Shown: in pieces, positions 33,203 to 38,588 of the stretch
Position numbering within the stretch: position 1 is the stretch's first letter
How the letters are laid out: every line of letters starts with the position of its first letter
From: a virus
Strand: one strand, 5' to 3'
Length of the DNA stretch: 44,161 bases
Virus record (IMG/VR): IMGVR_UViG_3300049793_000084
Span: 1-44,161 of that record
Notes under the pieces: model-generated
What the model was told of the DNA's origin: nothing
Seen by the model: only the letters and a program-made list of their open reading frames with translations
Database searches by the model: none
Program-made: the position numbers and the translations under genes

Positions 33203-33232
33203 TAAGTCTAGTTATTCAAATAATCAGACTTA
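33203..33232. other. Dyad/hairpin in the control region
   Basis: TAAGTCT at 33203-33209 pairs with AGACTTA at 33226-33232, and the inner part (TTAT/ATAA) adds four more pairs across a small mismatch. Directly after it comes CTTAAG. It could be an operator or a cruciform. No gene overlaps it. Confidence 0.5.
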
Positions 33233-33240
33233 AGAGTGTG

Positions 33241-33254
33241 AGCTCCTGTGAGCT
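33241..33254. other. Short hairpin AGCTC-loop-GAGCT
   Basis: A perfect 5-bp stem with a 4-base loop (CTGT), 8 bases after the previous dyad. It is one of several stem-loops in the control region; significance unknown. Confidence 0.4.
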
Positions 33255-33275
33255 TGATAGTGACACTATGATGTT

Positions 33276-33297
33276 ACCCTTAAGGAGAACTAAGGGT
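33276..33297. other. ACCCTTA hairpin with AGGAG in the loop
   Basis: ACCCTTA at 33276-33282 pairs with TAAGGGT at 33291-33297; the loop is AGGAGAAC, which contains a ribosome-binding-like sequence. The stem is built from two opposed copies of the ACCCTTA motif that recurs across the region. Confidence 0.5.
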
Positions 33298-33459
33298 GTG
33301 TGGCGATCGGGCCGTCACGGAGAAGACACGACAGGAGAGTGATAGCCATCATATTAACAGGAGAGAGACATGAGAGTGGTGTATACTTAAGGTAGGTAAC
33401 TCGTTGAACATCTAAGGAGTTCATGTCTTAAGAGTGTATCAGTGTGTCTTTACACATTG

Positions 33460-33489
33460 TTTACACTTGACAGTGTTGATATGTACAAT
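33460..33489 (+). promoter_or_regulatory. Plus-arm promoter P1
   Basis: TTTACA at 33460-33465, an 18-base spacer and TACAAT at 33484-33489, with TG one base before the -10. Predicted start near 33496, 40 bases before the first small plus-strand gene at 33537. It is the first clear promoter for the early arm. Overlapping TTGACA and TTTACA elements upstream give alternative weaker matches. Confidence 0.55.
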
Positions 33490-33536
33490 AACTGTACTAT
33501 AGTTAACTTAAGACAACACATTAATAGGAAGATGAG

Positions 33537-33608
33537 ATGAACGTACTACTTGCTTATCCAGTGTTCACATTAGCAATGATTGTAGTGATTTACATATTGT
33601 ATAAATAG
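33537..33608 (+). CDS. Single-span membrane peptide, 23 aa
   Basis: ATG 33537 after AGGAAGATGAG. The product (MNVLLAYPVFTLAMIVVIYI then LYK) is one hydrophobic helix with a basic end. First gene of the plus arm and probably among the first expressed. Function unknown. Confidence 0.5.
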   Translation: MNVLLAYPVFTLAMIVVIYILYK

Positions 33609-33617
33609 GAGACTGTC

Positions 33618-33761
33618 ATGTACACATTAGACGAGATAATAGATAAATACAACGATGATAGACTGTTAGGGATTGAAACTAATAGCTTCGATGAGTTCGT
33701 CAAAGCTCACTTTGTATTAGTTTTTGATGATACATTCACATTAATAGGATACGACTTATGA
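33618..33761 (+). CDS. Hypothetical protein, 47 aa
   Basis: ATG 33618 follows AGGAGACTGTC. The small acidic protein (MYTLDEIIDKYNDDRLLGIE...) ends with a beta-like segment. Its stop overlaps the next start. No family recognised. Confidence 0.6.
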   Translation: MYTLDEIIDKYNDDRLLGIETNSFDEFVKAHFVLVFDDTFTLIGYDL

Positions 33762-33904
33762 AATACTTAATAGTTACAGAAGAGAAATGTCTTCAAATAG
33801 ACGCTAAGGACGACTTCGAAGTGGAACTCTACATCTTAGCTAACATTGGAGTCGAAAAAGTTATTTACTTCACTCAAAAGGAACAAAGCCATGAAGAAGA
33901 TTAA
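33758..33904 (+). CDS. Hypothetical protein, 48 aa
   Basis: Overlaps the previous gene (ATGA at 33758) and the next gene's start. Small, acidic, with a mixed beta/alpha pattern (MKYLIVTEEK, FEVELYILANIG). No family recognised. Confidence 0.55.
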   Translation: MKYLIVTEEKCLQIDAKDDFEVELYILANIGVEKVIYFTQKEQSHEED

Positions 33905-34088
33905 ATATATATTTCTTGAGGGCAGCATCGAAGGATTAACTCAAGAGATATCTCTGGAGGCCTATAACTACCTCTTGGCTAAACGATGTGTCCTTAAATG
34001 GATGGTAACCAATAAACTAGATAAGCATCCAGCCGAACACAAGGATGGAGTGGAGGGTGTCTACATAGACTGCAATAAAGTTGTATAA
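33891..34088 (+). CDS. Hypothetical protein, 65 aa
   Basis: The start ATG 33891 follows AAAAGGAACAAAGCC and gives MKKIKYIFLEGSIEGLTQ; a longer in-frame extension reaches back to 33846 but lies in the previous gene. The protein has one Cys in KRCVLKW and another in IDCNKVV. No family recognised. Confidence 0.65.
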   Translation: MKKIKYIFLEGSIEGLTQEISLEAYNYLLAKRCVLKWMVTNKLDKHPAEHKDGVEGVYIDCNKVV

Positions 34089-34092
34089 AAAT

Positions 34093-34121
34093 TAGACAAC
34101 AATAACTTAATATACTATACT
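34093..34121 (+). promoter_or_regulatory. Plus-arm promoter P2
   Basis: TAGACA at 34093-34098, a 17-base spacer and TATACT at 34116-34121. The -35 and -10 each differ from consensus at one position. The start would be near 34128, ahead of the 58-residue gene at 34170. Confidence 0.6.
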
Positions 34122-34169
34122 TATAGTGAGAAGAGACCTTATACTAAGAGATAAACAACGGAGAACGCC

Positions 34170-34346
34170 ATGAAAACATACAGAGTTATAGAACTGTGTA
34201 ATGGGGTAGTGGTCTCCAGGCAATTAGAAGTTGTACCTAGTCGCTGTAAAATTGTCGCTAGACCACTTGTTAATAAAGAAACTAAACAGCATTATTTCAT
34301 CTGTAAAGGCAGTGCCGCTAGGGTGATAATGCATACAAGGGGTTAG
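34170..34346 (+). CDS. Hypothetical protein, 58 aa
   Basis: ATG 34170 after GGAGAACGCC. Basic, with three Cys and a hydrophobic segment (VVPSRCKIVARPLV). First gene after promoter P2. No family recognised. Confidence 0.6.
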   Translation: MKTYRVIELCNGVVVSRQLEVVPSRCKIVARPLVNKETKQHYFICKGSAARVIMHTRG

Positions 34347-34350
34347 CAAT

Positions 34351-34512
34351 ATGAAAACTATATTAGCGATTGTATTAGCTGTATTACTGGGGTTCAGTCA
34401 CGGTCATGTCCACTTCACCTTTGATAAACAGATAATACGTGACCAGGTTGAACGAAGAAGACTACTAGTGGACACATATGACACTAGAGGTGTGAAATAT
34501 TATTACTTATGA
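34351..34512 (+). CDS. Small exported or membrane-anchored protein, 53 aa
   Basis: ATG 34351 is 4 bases after the previous stop. Residues 2-16 are hydrophobic (KTILAIVLAVLLGF), followed by SHGHVHF; the rest is charged. This is a signal peptide or a single span. Its N-terminus resembles those of the exported peptides at 262 and 41454. Role unknown. Confidence 0.5.
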   Translation: MKTILAIVLAVLLGFSHGHVHFTFDKQIIRDQVERRRLLVDTYDTRGVKYYYL

Positions 34513-34568
34513 GACATATTCTCTCCATTTAAGTATATGTGGCGAGGAAAAGTATCAAGGAGAACAGA

Positions 34569-34649
34569 ATGGACGAAGACAGAATGTATGAGATAATGGT
34601 TATTGTAATGGTGTTAGGTATAATATACGTATTGGAGAGGTTGTCATGA
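34569..34649 (+). CDS. Single-span membrane peptide, 26 aa
   Basis: AAGGAGAACAGA precedes ATG 34569; the product is MDEDRMYE then a hydrophobic helix (IMVIVMVLGIIYVL) and a basic end. Stop overlaps the next start (ATGA). Confidence 0.45.
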   Translation: MDEDRMYEIMVIVMVLGIIYVLERLS

Positions 34650-34804
34650 AAGCATACACTACGTGGCAAGAAGCATTGGTGAGGTTTATAGAGCTATATG
34701 GACATAACTACAAAGACAGTTACAACTTAACAGCAGAGTTCGAACAGCATCTAACTAAGAACAGATTGGGTGTTTACTTTTTGCGAACTGGAGAACTTAA
34801 ATGA
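34646..34804 (+). CDS. Hypothetical protein, 52 aa
   Basis: Overlaps the previous stop and the next start (both ATGA). Soluble, aromatic (MKAYTTWQEALVRFIELYGHNYKDSY), no known motif. Likely co-translated with the repeat protein that follows. Confidence 0.55.
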   Translation: MKAYTTWQEALVRFIELYGHNYKDSYNLTAEFEQHLTKNRLGVYFLRTGELK

Positions 34805-35742
34805 ACAATTATAAACTATTAAAAAACGATTACATAGAAATAAATGAGAAGAAATTATACAGAATCCAAGCAACCAGAAGTTTTAAAAATGTGTCCAATG
34901 GAGAGCTGGGGGGATATATAGAAAGCAAGAAAAACTTATTAGATAACGCTTGGGCATATGAGGATGCTAAGGTATTTGGAGATGCTAAAGTGTTTGGAAA
35001 CGCTCAAGTGCATGAAGATGCTAAGGTGTTTGGGAACTCTCGGTTGTATGGAAATGCTGAGGTGTTTGGAAGCGCTATGTTGCTCGGGACCGCTAAGGTA
35101 TTTGGAGATGCTAAAGTGCTTGGAAACGCTCAAGTGAGTGAAGGTGCTAAGGTGTTTGAGAACTCTCGGTTGTATGGAAATGCTGAGGTGTTTGGGAACT
35201 CTCGGTTGTATGGAAATGCTGAGGTGTTTGGAGACGCTAAGGTGTTTGGAGATGCTAAGGTGTTTGAGAACTCTCGGTTGTATGGAAATGCTGAGGTGTT
35301 TGGAGACGCTACGGTGTTTGGAGATGCTAAAGTGCTTGGAAACGCTCAAGTGAGTGAAGACGTATATTTAACTTCAGGAGTTACAAAAGTAGACATCACT
35401 AATAATTCTAATCCATTGGTTTTACTTAGGAATTCTTTAAATATAATCCCGATTAAGGATAAAATCCTACTATATAAACGAGTGGACAAAATAGGGAAAG
35501 GAAGTTATGTTTCGTGCTTCAACGGAGATTTTATTTATAGATTAGGAAAAACAGCTAAAGAGGAAAACCCAACGATAAGCACAGAAAGTTGTGCTAAAGG
35601 ACTTCACGCTTCTCTTCCTAATTATTGGCATACAGGAGACACTTTGATTGCAGTGGAGATAGACATAAAAGATATTATTACAATACAAAGAGGTAAAGTG
35701 AGAGTTAAGAAACTTATAGTGTTAGCTGAGATTGGAGAATAA
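34801..35742 (+). CDS. Hexapeptide-repeat left-handed beta-helix protein
   Basis: The 313-residue protein has an N-terminal domain (about 1-48) with a YRIQATRSFKNVSNGELGGYIES segment, about 23 consecutive hexapeptide units of the form (N/D/E)-(A/S)-x-(V/L)-(F/Y/L)-G from residue 49 to 190, then a C-terminal domain with ESCAKGLHASLPNYWHTGDTLIAVEI. The repeat predicts a left-handed parallel beta helix as in YdcK-like and acyltransferase-type proteins, but no acyltransferase catalytic His is obvious. The C-terminal CAKGLHAS type block is common in uncharacterised phage proteins. Function unknown; a scaffold or binding prism is plausible. Confidence 0.8.
   Translation: MNNYKLLKNDYIEINEKKLYRIQATRSFKNVSNGELGGYIESKKNLLDNAWAYEDAKVFGDAKVFGNAQVHEDAKVFGNSRLYGNAEVFGSAMLLGTAKVFGDAKVLGNAQVSEGAKVFENSRLYGNAEVFGNSRLYGNAEVFGDAKVFGDAKVFENSRLYGNAEVFGDATVFGDAKVLGNAQVSEDVYLTSGVTKVDITNNSNPLVLLRNSLNIIPIKDKILLYKRVDKIGKGSYVSCFNGDFIYRLGKTAKEENPTISTESCAKGLHASLPNYWHTGDTLIAVEIDIKDIITIQRGKVRVKKLIVLAEIGE
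34945..35370 (+). repeat. 18-bp coding repeats with 36-bp higher-order units
   Basis: About 23 units of 18 bp encode the hexapeptide repeats. Longer blocks, such as the 36 bp coding NSRLYGNAEVFG, appear four times with almost no differences, and the block coding DAKVLGNAQVSE appears twice. Near-identity suggests recent expansion by recombination or slippage, so repeat number may vary between related phages. Confidence 0.8.
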
Positions 35743-35743
35743 C

Positions 35744-35914
35744 ATGACTGATGACGAATGGGTTGAGCAATTTTACGAAATGTTAGAAAGCGGTTTAGAC
35801 AACTACAAGCGACCAGCCGACTATAAAGAGCGCGCTAAACGCATACTGGAAGGCAATAGAAATACTGTTAATAATCAACGAGAAGGAGCTGCCAAGTGGA
35901 ACTCAAACGATTAA
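35744..35914 (+). CDS. Hypothetical protein, 56 aa
   Basis: The likely start is ATG 35744, 4 bases after GGAGAATAAC; an upstream TTG-start extension would overlap the previous gene. The product is acidic at the N-terminus and basic later (DNYKRPADYKERAKRILEGN). No family recognised. Confidence 0.6.
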   Translation: MTDDEWVEQFYEMLESGLDNYKRPADYKERAKRILEGNRNTVNNQREGAAKWNSND

Positions 35915-36105
35915 GCGCATCTCAGGTGCTATTAATAACTAATCACGGAGATGAAATACTGTATTCACAAGAAGAGCCAATTGCAGGATTTAAACTGGGA
36001 CTTGGATTCTTCAAGAATAGAAACTGGTCAGAAAAAATAGAGTATTTGAAAGGAATTGATGACGTGACGTTATTAACGTCCCACCAGATAATTGCTTTGT
36101 TTTAA
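35896..36105 (+). CDS. Hypothetical protein, 69 aa
   Basis: GTG start at 35896 after GAAGGAGCTGCCAA, overlapping the previous gene. Mixed alpha/beta with a C-terminal hydrophobic segment (SHQIIALF). No family recognised. Confidence 0.55.
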   Translation: MELKRLSASQVLLITNHGDEILYSQEEPIAGFKLGLGFFKNRNWSEKIEYLKGIDDVTLLTSHQIIALF

Positions 36106-36115
36106 GGAGAATATA

Positions 36116-36262
36116 ATGAATGAATACTTGACAGCAACAGACGAGGAGAAACTCTTAATACTGCAATCGTTATACCAAAAAGCTTCCAAGAAGAACAGAG
36201 AGGTGATTGTTAAAGAGTCTCAGAAGGTGTATAACAGATTGAAATGTAGAAAGTCCTTATAG
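36116..36262 (+). CDS. Hypothetical protein, 48 aa
   Basis: ATG 36116 follows AAGGAGAATATA. Very basic helical protein (KASKKNREVIVKESQKVYNRLKCRK), possibly nucleic-acid binding. No family recognised. Confidence 0.55.
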   Translation: MNEYLTATDEEKLLILQSLYQKASKKNREVIVKESQKVYNRLKCRKSL

Positions 36263-36280
36263 GCTTCAAGGAGAAACTAA

Positions 36281-36433
36281 ATGGACGTAGTGAGCTTTAT
36301 AGACGATCTTGATGAGCTATTATTTAATGAACATATACATCTTAACACGTACGAACTAGAGGCCATATTAGACAGAATTGATATGTTACATACTGTTATT
36401 TTGAAAAAGCTAACTCCAGGAGAAATAAAATGA
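36281..36433 (+). CDS. Hypothetical protein, 50 aa
   Basis: ATG 36281 after AAGGAGAAACTAA. Acidic and helical (MDVVSFIDDLDELLFNEHI). Its stop overlaps the ATPase start (ATGA at 36430), so it may be a partner or regulator of the ATPase. No family recognised. Confidence 0.55.
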   Translation: MDVVSFIDDLDELLFNEHIHLNTYELEAILDRIDMLHTVILKKLTPGEIK

Positions 36434-37272
36434 TAGACGAGATGGTGTACGGGCATGCTCAAGCTAAGAAAGCCCTTAGAGTGATGCTTAAACGCTCTCA
36501 GGAGCGTTATTATAAGAAGTGTGTGTTAGGGGAAGAGGTAGTGCAGGACACGCTTAAGTGCCTTCTAATTGGCTCTAGCGGGACGGGCAAAACCCACTTA
36601 GTGCAAAGCATGAGTAAGCTGCATAAGTTCCCACTGATAACACTGGACGCAACCTACTTTACACCTGTGGGCAACACTGGCGGCGTCAACCCTATACAAT
36701 TAAAGGAACGGATTAGGAACACTGCTAGCGAATACTGTAAGCAGCCAGAGTATTTCTCACCAGAAGGCGTGATAAATCAGATGGTAATATTTGTGGATGA
36801 GTTCGATAAGCTAGGGTCTTCTTGGGAATCTACAGGAACGTGGAACAGTCATGTTCAAGCTAACTTTTTGACTCTCATTGAGGACAAGGGCGAGTTTTCA
36901 GGCATCTCTTGGATATTCGCCGGGGCATTCAGTAGTTTGTTTGCTAAAACGCGTTCAACGTATATAGGTTTTCCAGCTCAGGTGGAAGACAAAGAAAAAC
37001 CTAAGAAAATACAAGACAGTGACATCATAAAAACTGGGATACTACCAGAACTGCTAGGGCGCATATCATTGGTTCTTCAGTTGGACACTTTTACTAAAGA
37101 AGACTTCAAGAGGGTTCTAGTTGAGAGACTACTTCCGTTATATCCCACTCTGGAATCAGTGGATGTGGACGAAATGGTGGAGAATGCCTACAATAGCGAG
37201 TTAGGGATACGTAGCTTAACCAGGCAGTTAGAATTGCTTGCAATCGATCAAGAATGGGAGGCTACACTCTAA
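36430..37272 (+). CDS. ClpX-like AAA+ ATPase without zinc domain
   Basis: The 280-residue protein shows Walker A GSSGTGKT at 48-55, Walker B IFVDEFDKL at 120-128, the ClpX-type ILPELLGRISLVLQLDTFTKEDF segment near 214-236 and a sensor-2 arginine in ELGIRSLTR near 259. All AAA+ catalytic parts are present. The N-terminal zinc-binding dimer domain of ClpX is absent, and I see no IGF-type ClpP-binding loop. It is followed immediately by the Fis-like gene. It may remodel a replication or transcription complex, serve as helicase loader (no DnaB-type helicase is seen here), or unfold a target for another protease. Confidence 0.8.
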   Translation: MIDEMVYGHAQAKKALRVMLKRSQERYYKKCVLGEEVVQDTLKCLLIGSSGTGKTHLVQSMSKLHKFPLITLDATYFTPVGNTGGVNPIQLKERIRNTASEYCKQPEYFSPEGVINQMVIFVDEFDKLGSSWESTGTWNSHVQANFLTLIEDKGEFSGISWIFAGAFSSLFAKTRSTYIGFPAQVEDKEKPKKIQDSDIIKTGILPELLGRISLVLQLDTFTKEDFKRVLVERLLPLYPTLESVDVDEMVENAYNSELGIRSLTRQLELLAIDQEWEATL

Positions 37273-37451
37273 TGAAGACTGTTAACCGTATGATGAACTT
37301 AAAGCAGTTTAAAGAAGCTCTATGGGAGGCAGAACGCCTCATATATCGAACAGCATATGAACATGCTAAATGCAATCAGTCAGAAGCAGCACGAACTTTA
37401 GGGGTTTCACGAACAACATTTATTAACAAGATGAAGGAGTATTTAAGATGA
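37272..37451 (+). CDS. Fis-like helix-turn-helix protein
   Basis: ATG 37272 overlaps the ATPase stop (TAATG) and follows GGGAGG. The 59-residue protein ends with AYEHAKCNQSEAARTLGVSRTTFINKMKEYL, the HTH of Fis and of NtrC-type activators. It has only a short N-terminal helix (MKTVNRMMNLKQFKEALWEAERL) for dimerisation and lacks the rest of an NtrC-type activator. As an early protein it could control phage promoters. Overlap with a AAA+ gene is suggestive: the two together are like a split bacterial enhancer-binding protein, but the ATPase is ClpX-like and lacks the sigma54 GAFTGA loop. Confidence 0.82.
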   Translation: MKTVNRMMNLKQFKEALWEAERLIYRTAYEHAKCNQSEAARTLGVSRTTFINKMKEYLR

Positions 37452-37495
37452 AACTTGTGGAAAATTATTTGAAGACACTATACAGTGTGTTTTAG
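37448..37495 (+). CDS. Possible 15-aa peptide
   Basis: ATG 37448 overlaps the Fis-like stop (ATGA). The frame encodes MKLVENYLKTLYSVF then stop. Coupling is the only support, so it may be spurious. Confidence 0.25.
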   Translation: MKLVENYLKTLYSVF

Positions 37496-37567
37496 AGGGG
37501 ACCCTTACTACGTAGTATATATCAAGTTAGAGGATTTGTCAAGTGAATTCGTAAAAAATATTTTTTC

Positions 37568-37596
37568 TTGACTAAACAGCTATTTAGACATATACT
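37568..37596 (+). promoter_or_regulatory. Strong plus-arm promoter P3 before replication genes
   Basis: TTGACT at 37568-37573, a spacer of exactly 17 bases and TATACT at 37591-37596, preceded by an A/T-rich AAAAAATATTTTTT-like stretch resembling an UP element (37554-37566). Start predicted near 37603, ahead of the small gene at 37626 and the ssDNA-binding gene at 37751. It is the best consensus match in the plus arm. Confidence 0.75.
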
Positions 37597-37625
37597 TAAA
37601 GTAAGAAACAATTAGGAACAAACAC

Positions 37626-37775
37626 ATGGACATAACAACATTAGTAGAACTGGCTAGGGAATATGGGCTTCCATGTGTTGAGCGAGAAGGAAGCGTAACA
37701 GTAGTGGGAGAGAAACAACTTTTGATTTTTAACATAGTGGAGGAAACACAATGTCAACTAATAGAAATCTATTGA
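37626..37775 (+). CDS. Hypothetical protein, 49 aa, overlapping the ssDNA-binding gene
   Basis: ATG 37626 after AGGAACAAACAC. The protein has a helical start (MDITTLVELAREYGLP) that looks like a small HTH fragment. It overlaps the next gene by 25 bases in another frame. No family recognised. Confidence 0.5.
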   Translation: MDITTLVELAREYGLPCVEREGSVTVVGEKQLLIFNIVEETQCQLIEIY

Positions 37776-38269
37776 CATCGCCAATTGGAGAAATCCAGTT
37801 TATGGCAGCAGAAAATCCGGTAAAAGCTACAAAGGCAGATGACAAGCTTGTTTACACCGTTAAATTGGCTTTTGATAACAAGAAAGATAAAGAGTGGTTA
37901 GCTCAAGTGGCTGAAATTAACGAAGCTAAAGTTGTGACTGAAAAATCCTATCGAGGAAAATCAGAATCAATTAAAGCAGTGTTGGCTCAAGGTAAGAGTT
38001 TAGTCAGTGCATCATCTAAGTTTAAACCAACGATTTATGACTCAGAAGGTAACGAACTAGAAGAAGCACCTATGTTCTTTGCAGACTCAAAAGGCACTGC
38101 ACAGATGATTGTACAGCCATACCAAGGAGGAAAAGGCGGCACTATTAATCTAATCGGTATCATCGTGTATAACATTGAAAATGCTGAAGGGAACACAACT
38201 GACGGATCAAGCCGAGAGTCTAGGCTGGATCAATTGAGAGCAATAGTGAAAGCTGTAACAAAAAGTTAA
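37751..38269 (+). CDS. ssDNA-binding-type protein (DUF2815-like)
   Basis: The 172-residue protein has an N-terminal region with LLTSPIGEIQFMAAENP, beta-strand pattern typical of OB-fold ssDNA-binding proteins (VYTVKLAF, IYDSEGNELEEAPMFFADSKGTAQMIVQPY), a Gly-rich loop (QGGKGG) and a C-terminal helix. The arrangement resembles phage DUF2815/SSB-like proteins, which are usually next to the DNA polymerase, as here. I do not see the acidic SSB tail. Probably coats ssDNA during replication. GTGGAGGAAACACA precedes the start. Confidence 0.68.
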   Translation: MSTNRNLLTSPIGEIQFMAAENPVKATKADDKLVYTVKLAFDNKKDKEWLAQVAEINEAKVVTEKSYRGKSESIKAVLAQGKSLVSASSKFKPTIYDSEGNELEEAPMFFADSKGTAQMIVQPYQGGKGGTINLIGIIVYNIENAEGNTTDGSSRESRLDQLRAIVKAVTKS

Positions 38270-38284
38270 AACATTCCATCTAAC

Positions 38285-38312
38285 GTCCTAGTTAACCTAG
38301 GACATTTTTTTT
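38285..38312 (+). terminator. Intrinsic terminator after the ssDNA-binding gene
   Basis: GTCCTAG at 38285-38291, loop TTAAC, CTAGGAC at 38297-38303: a perfect 7-bp stem, followed after one base by eight T residues (38305-38312). It is a textbook rho-independent terminator for transcripts from P3. The polymerase gene must therefore be read by leak-through or from another start. Confidence 0.9.
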
Positions 38313-38494
38313 GCCCCGCCTGTGCTGGTATTAAGCCGAAGAGAGCACCGAGCGACCTAGGTTATGAAGGGCAAATATTTAGAGGCTTGGAACAGCCAAG
38401 GAAATGCGAGCAGTGTGAGCGAAGACATCAGTCAGGTAGGGCAAGAAATCACACGAAACTCTTGTCTGAAGTAGGTTCAAGTCCTACCCTCTAA
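38311..38494 (+). ncRNA. Candidate structured RNA with tRNA-like 3' domain
   Basis: Lies in a 319-bp gene-free gap. The 3' part mimics a tRNA: GTAGG-TTCAAGT-CCTAC at 38471-38487 is a perfect 5-bp T arm with T-loop consensus (TTCRANY), followed with no gap by CCTCTAA, which pairs over 7 bp with TTAGAGG at 38379-38385. Between them are hairpin CTTGG(5)CCAAG (38386-38400) and a possible pseudoknot: GTGTGA/TCACAC (38413-18/38449-54) with AGACA/TGTCT (38423-27/38463-67). A 5' part closes with TTGCCC/GGGCAA (38311-16/38369-74) and an inner GTGCT/AGCAC stem. GGTAGGG (38435-41) could instead pair with CCTACCC (38483-89). No anticodon arm or D loop is canonical, so it is not an ordinary tRNA. Confidence 0.6.
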
Positions 38495-38588
38495 TTTCAC
38501 TTGAACGAGGTATTTCTAGTTTAAAAACACATGAGTAGAAGGAAAAATCTGTTGAATTAACTCGAACGTAGTAATAAAAGGGGAACAC

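Larger units (their letters stand above)
32614..33536. other. Non-coding divergent control region
   Basis: This stretch holds no convincing large gene. It contains a structured leader, one 19-residue peptide on the minus strand, four sigma70-type promoter matches (two minus, one clear plus, within or at its edges), an 11-bp-phased repeat array, a cluster of ACCCTTA motifs and several hairpins. CTTAAG occurs seven times between about 32791 and 33512, far above chance. It separates the two transcription arms and is the best place to look for a replication origin and for physical genome ends, by position only. Confidence 0.8.

Noticed and set aside
33085-33342. 85-residue open frame in the control region
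   Set aside because: No ribosome-binding site at the expected distance, composition unlike the other proteins, and it overlaps several hairpins and repeated motifs; I treat the region as non-coding.
34939-35349. Ser/His-rich open frame on the minus strand, and another open frame on plus frame 3, across the hexapeptide repeat gene
   Set aside because: Repetitive DNA leaves other frames open; codon pattern and the neighbours support only the plus-strand repeat protein starting at 34801.
34945-35370. CRISPR array
   Set aside because: Repeats are adjacent, in frame and 18 bp, with no unique spacers; they encode hexapeptides.
38379-38494. Plain tRNA or tmRNA gene
   Set aside because: T arm and acceptor-like stem are right, but there is no canonical D loop or anticodon arm, the spacing is too long for a simple tRNA, there is no CCA, and it is far too short and lacks a tag frame for tmRNA.
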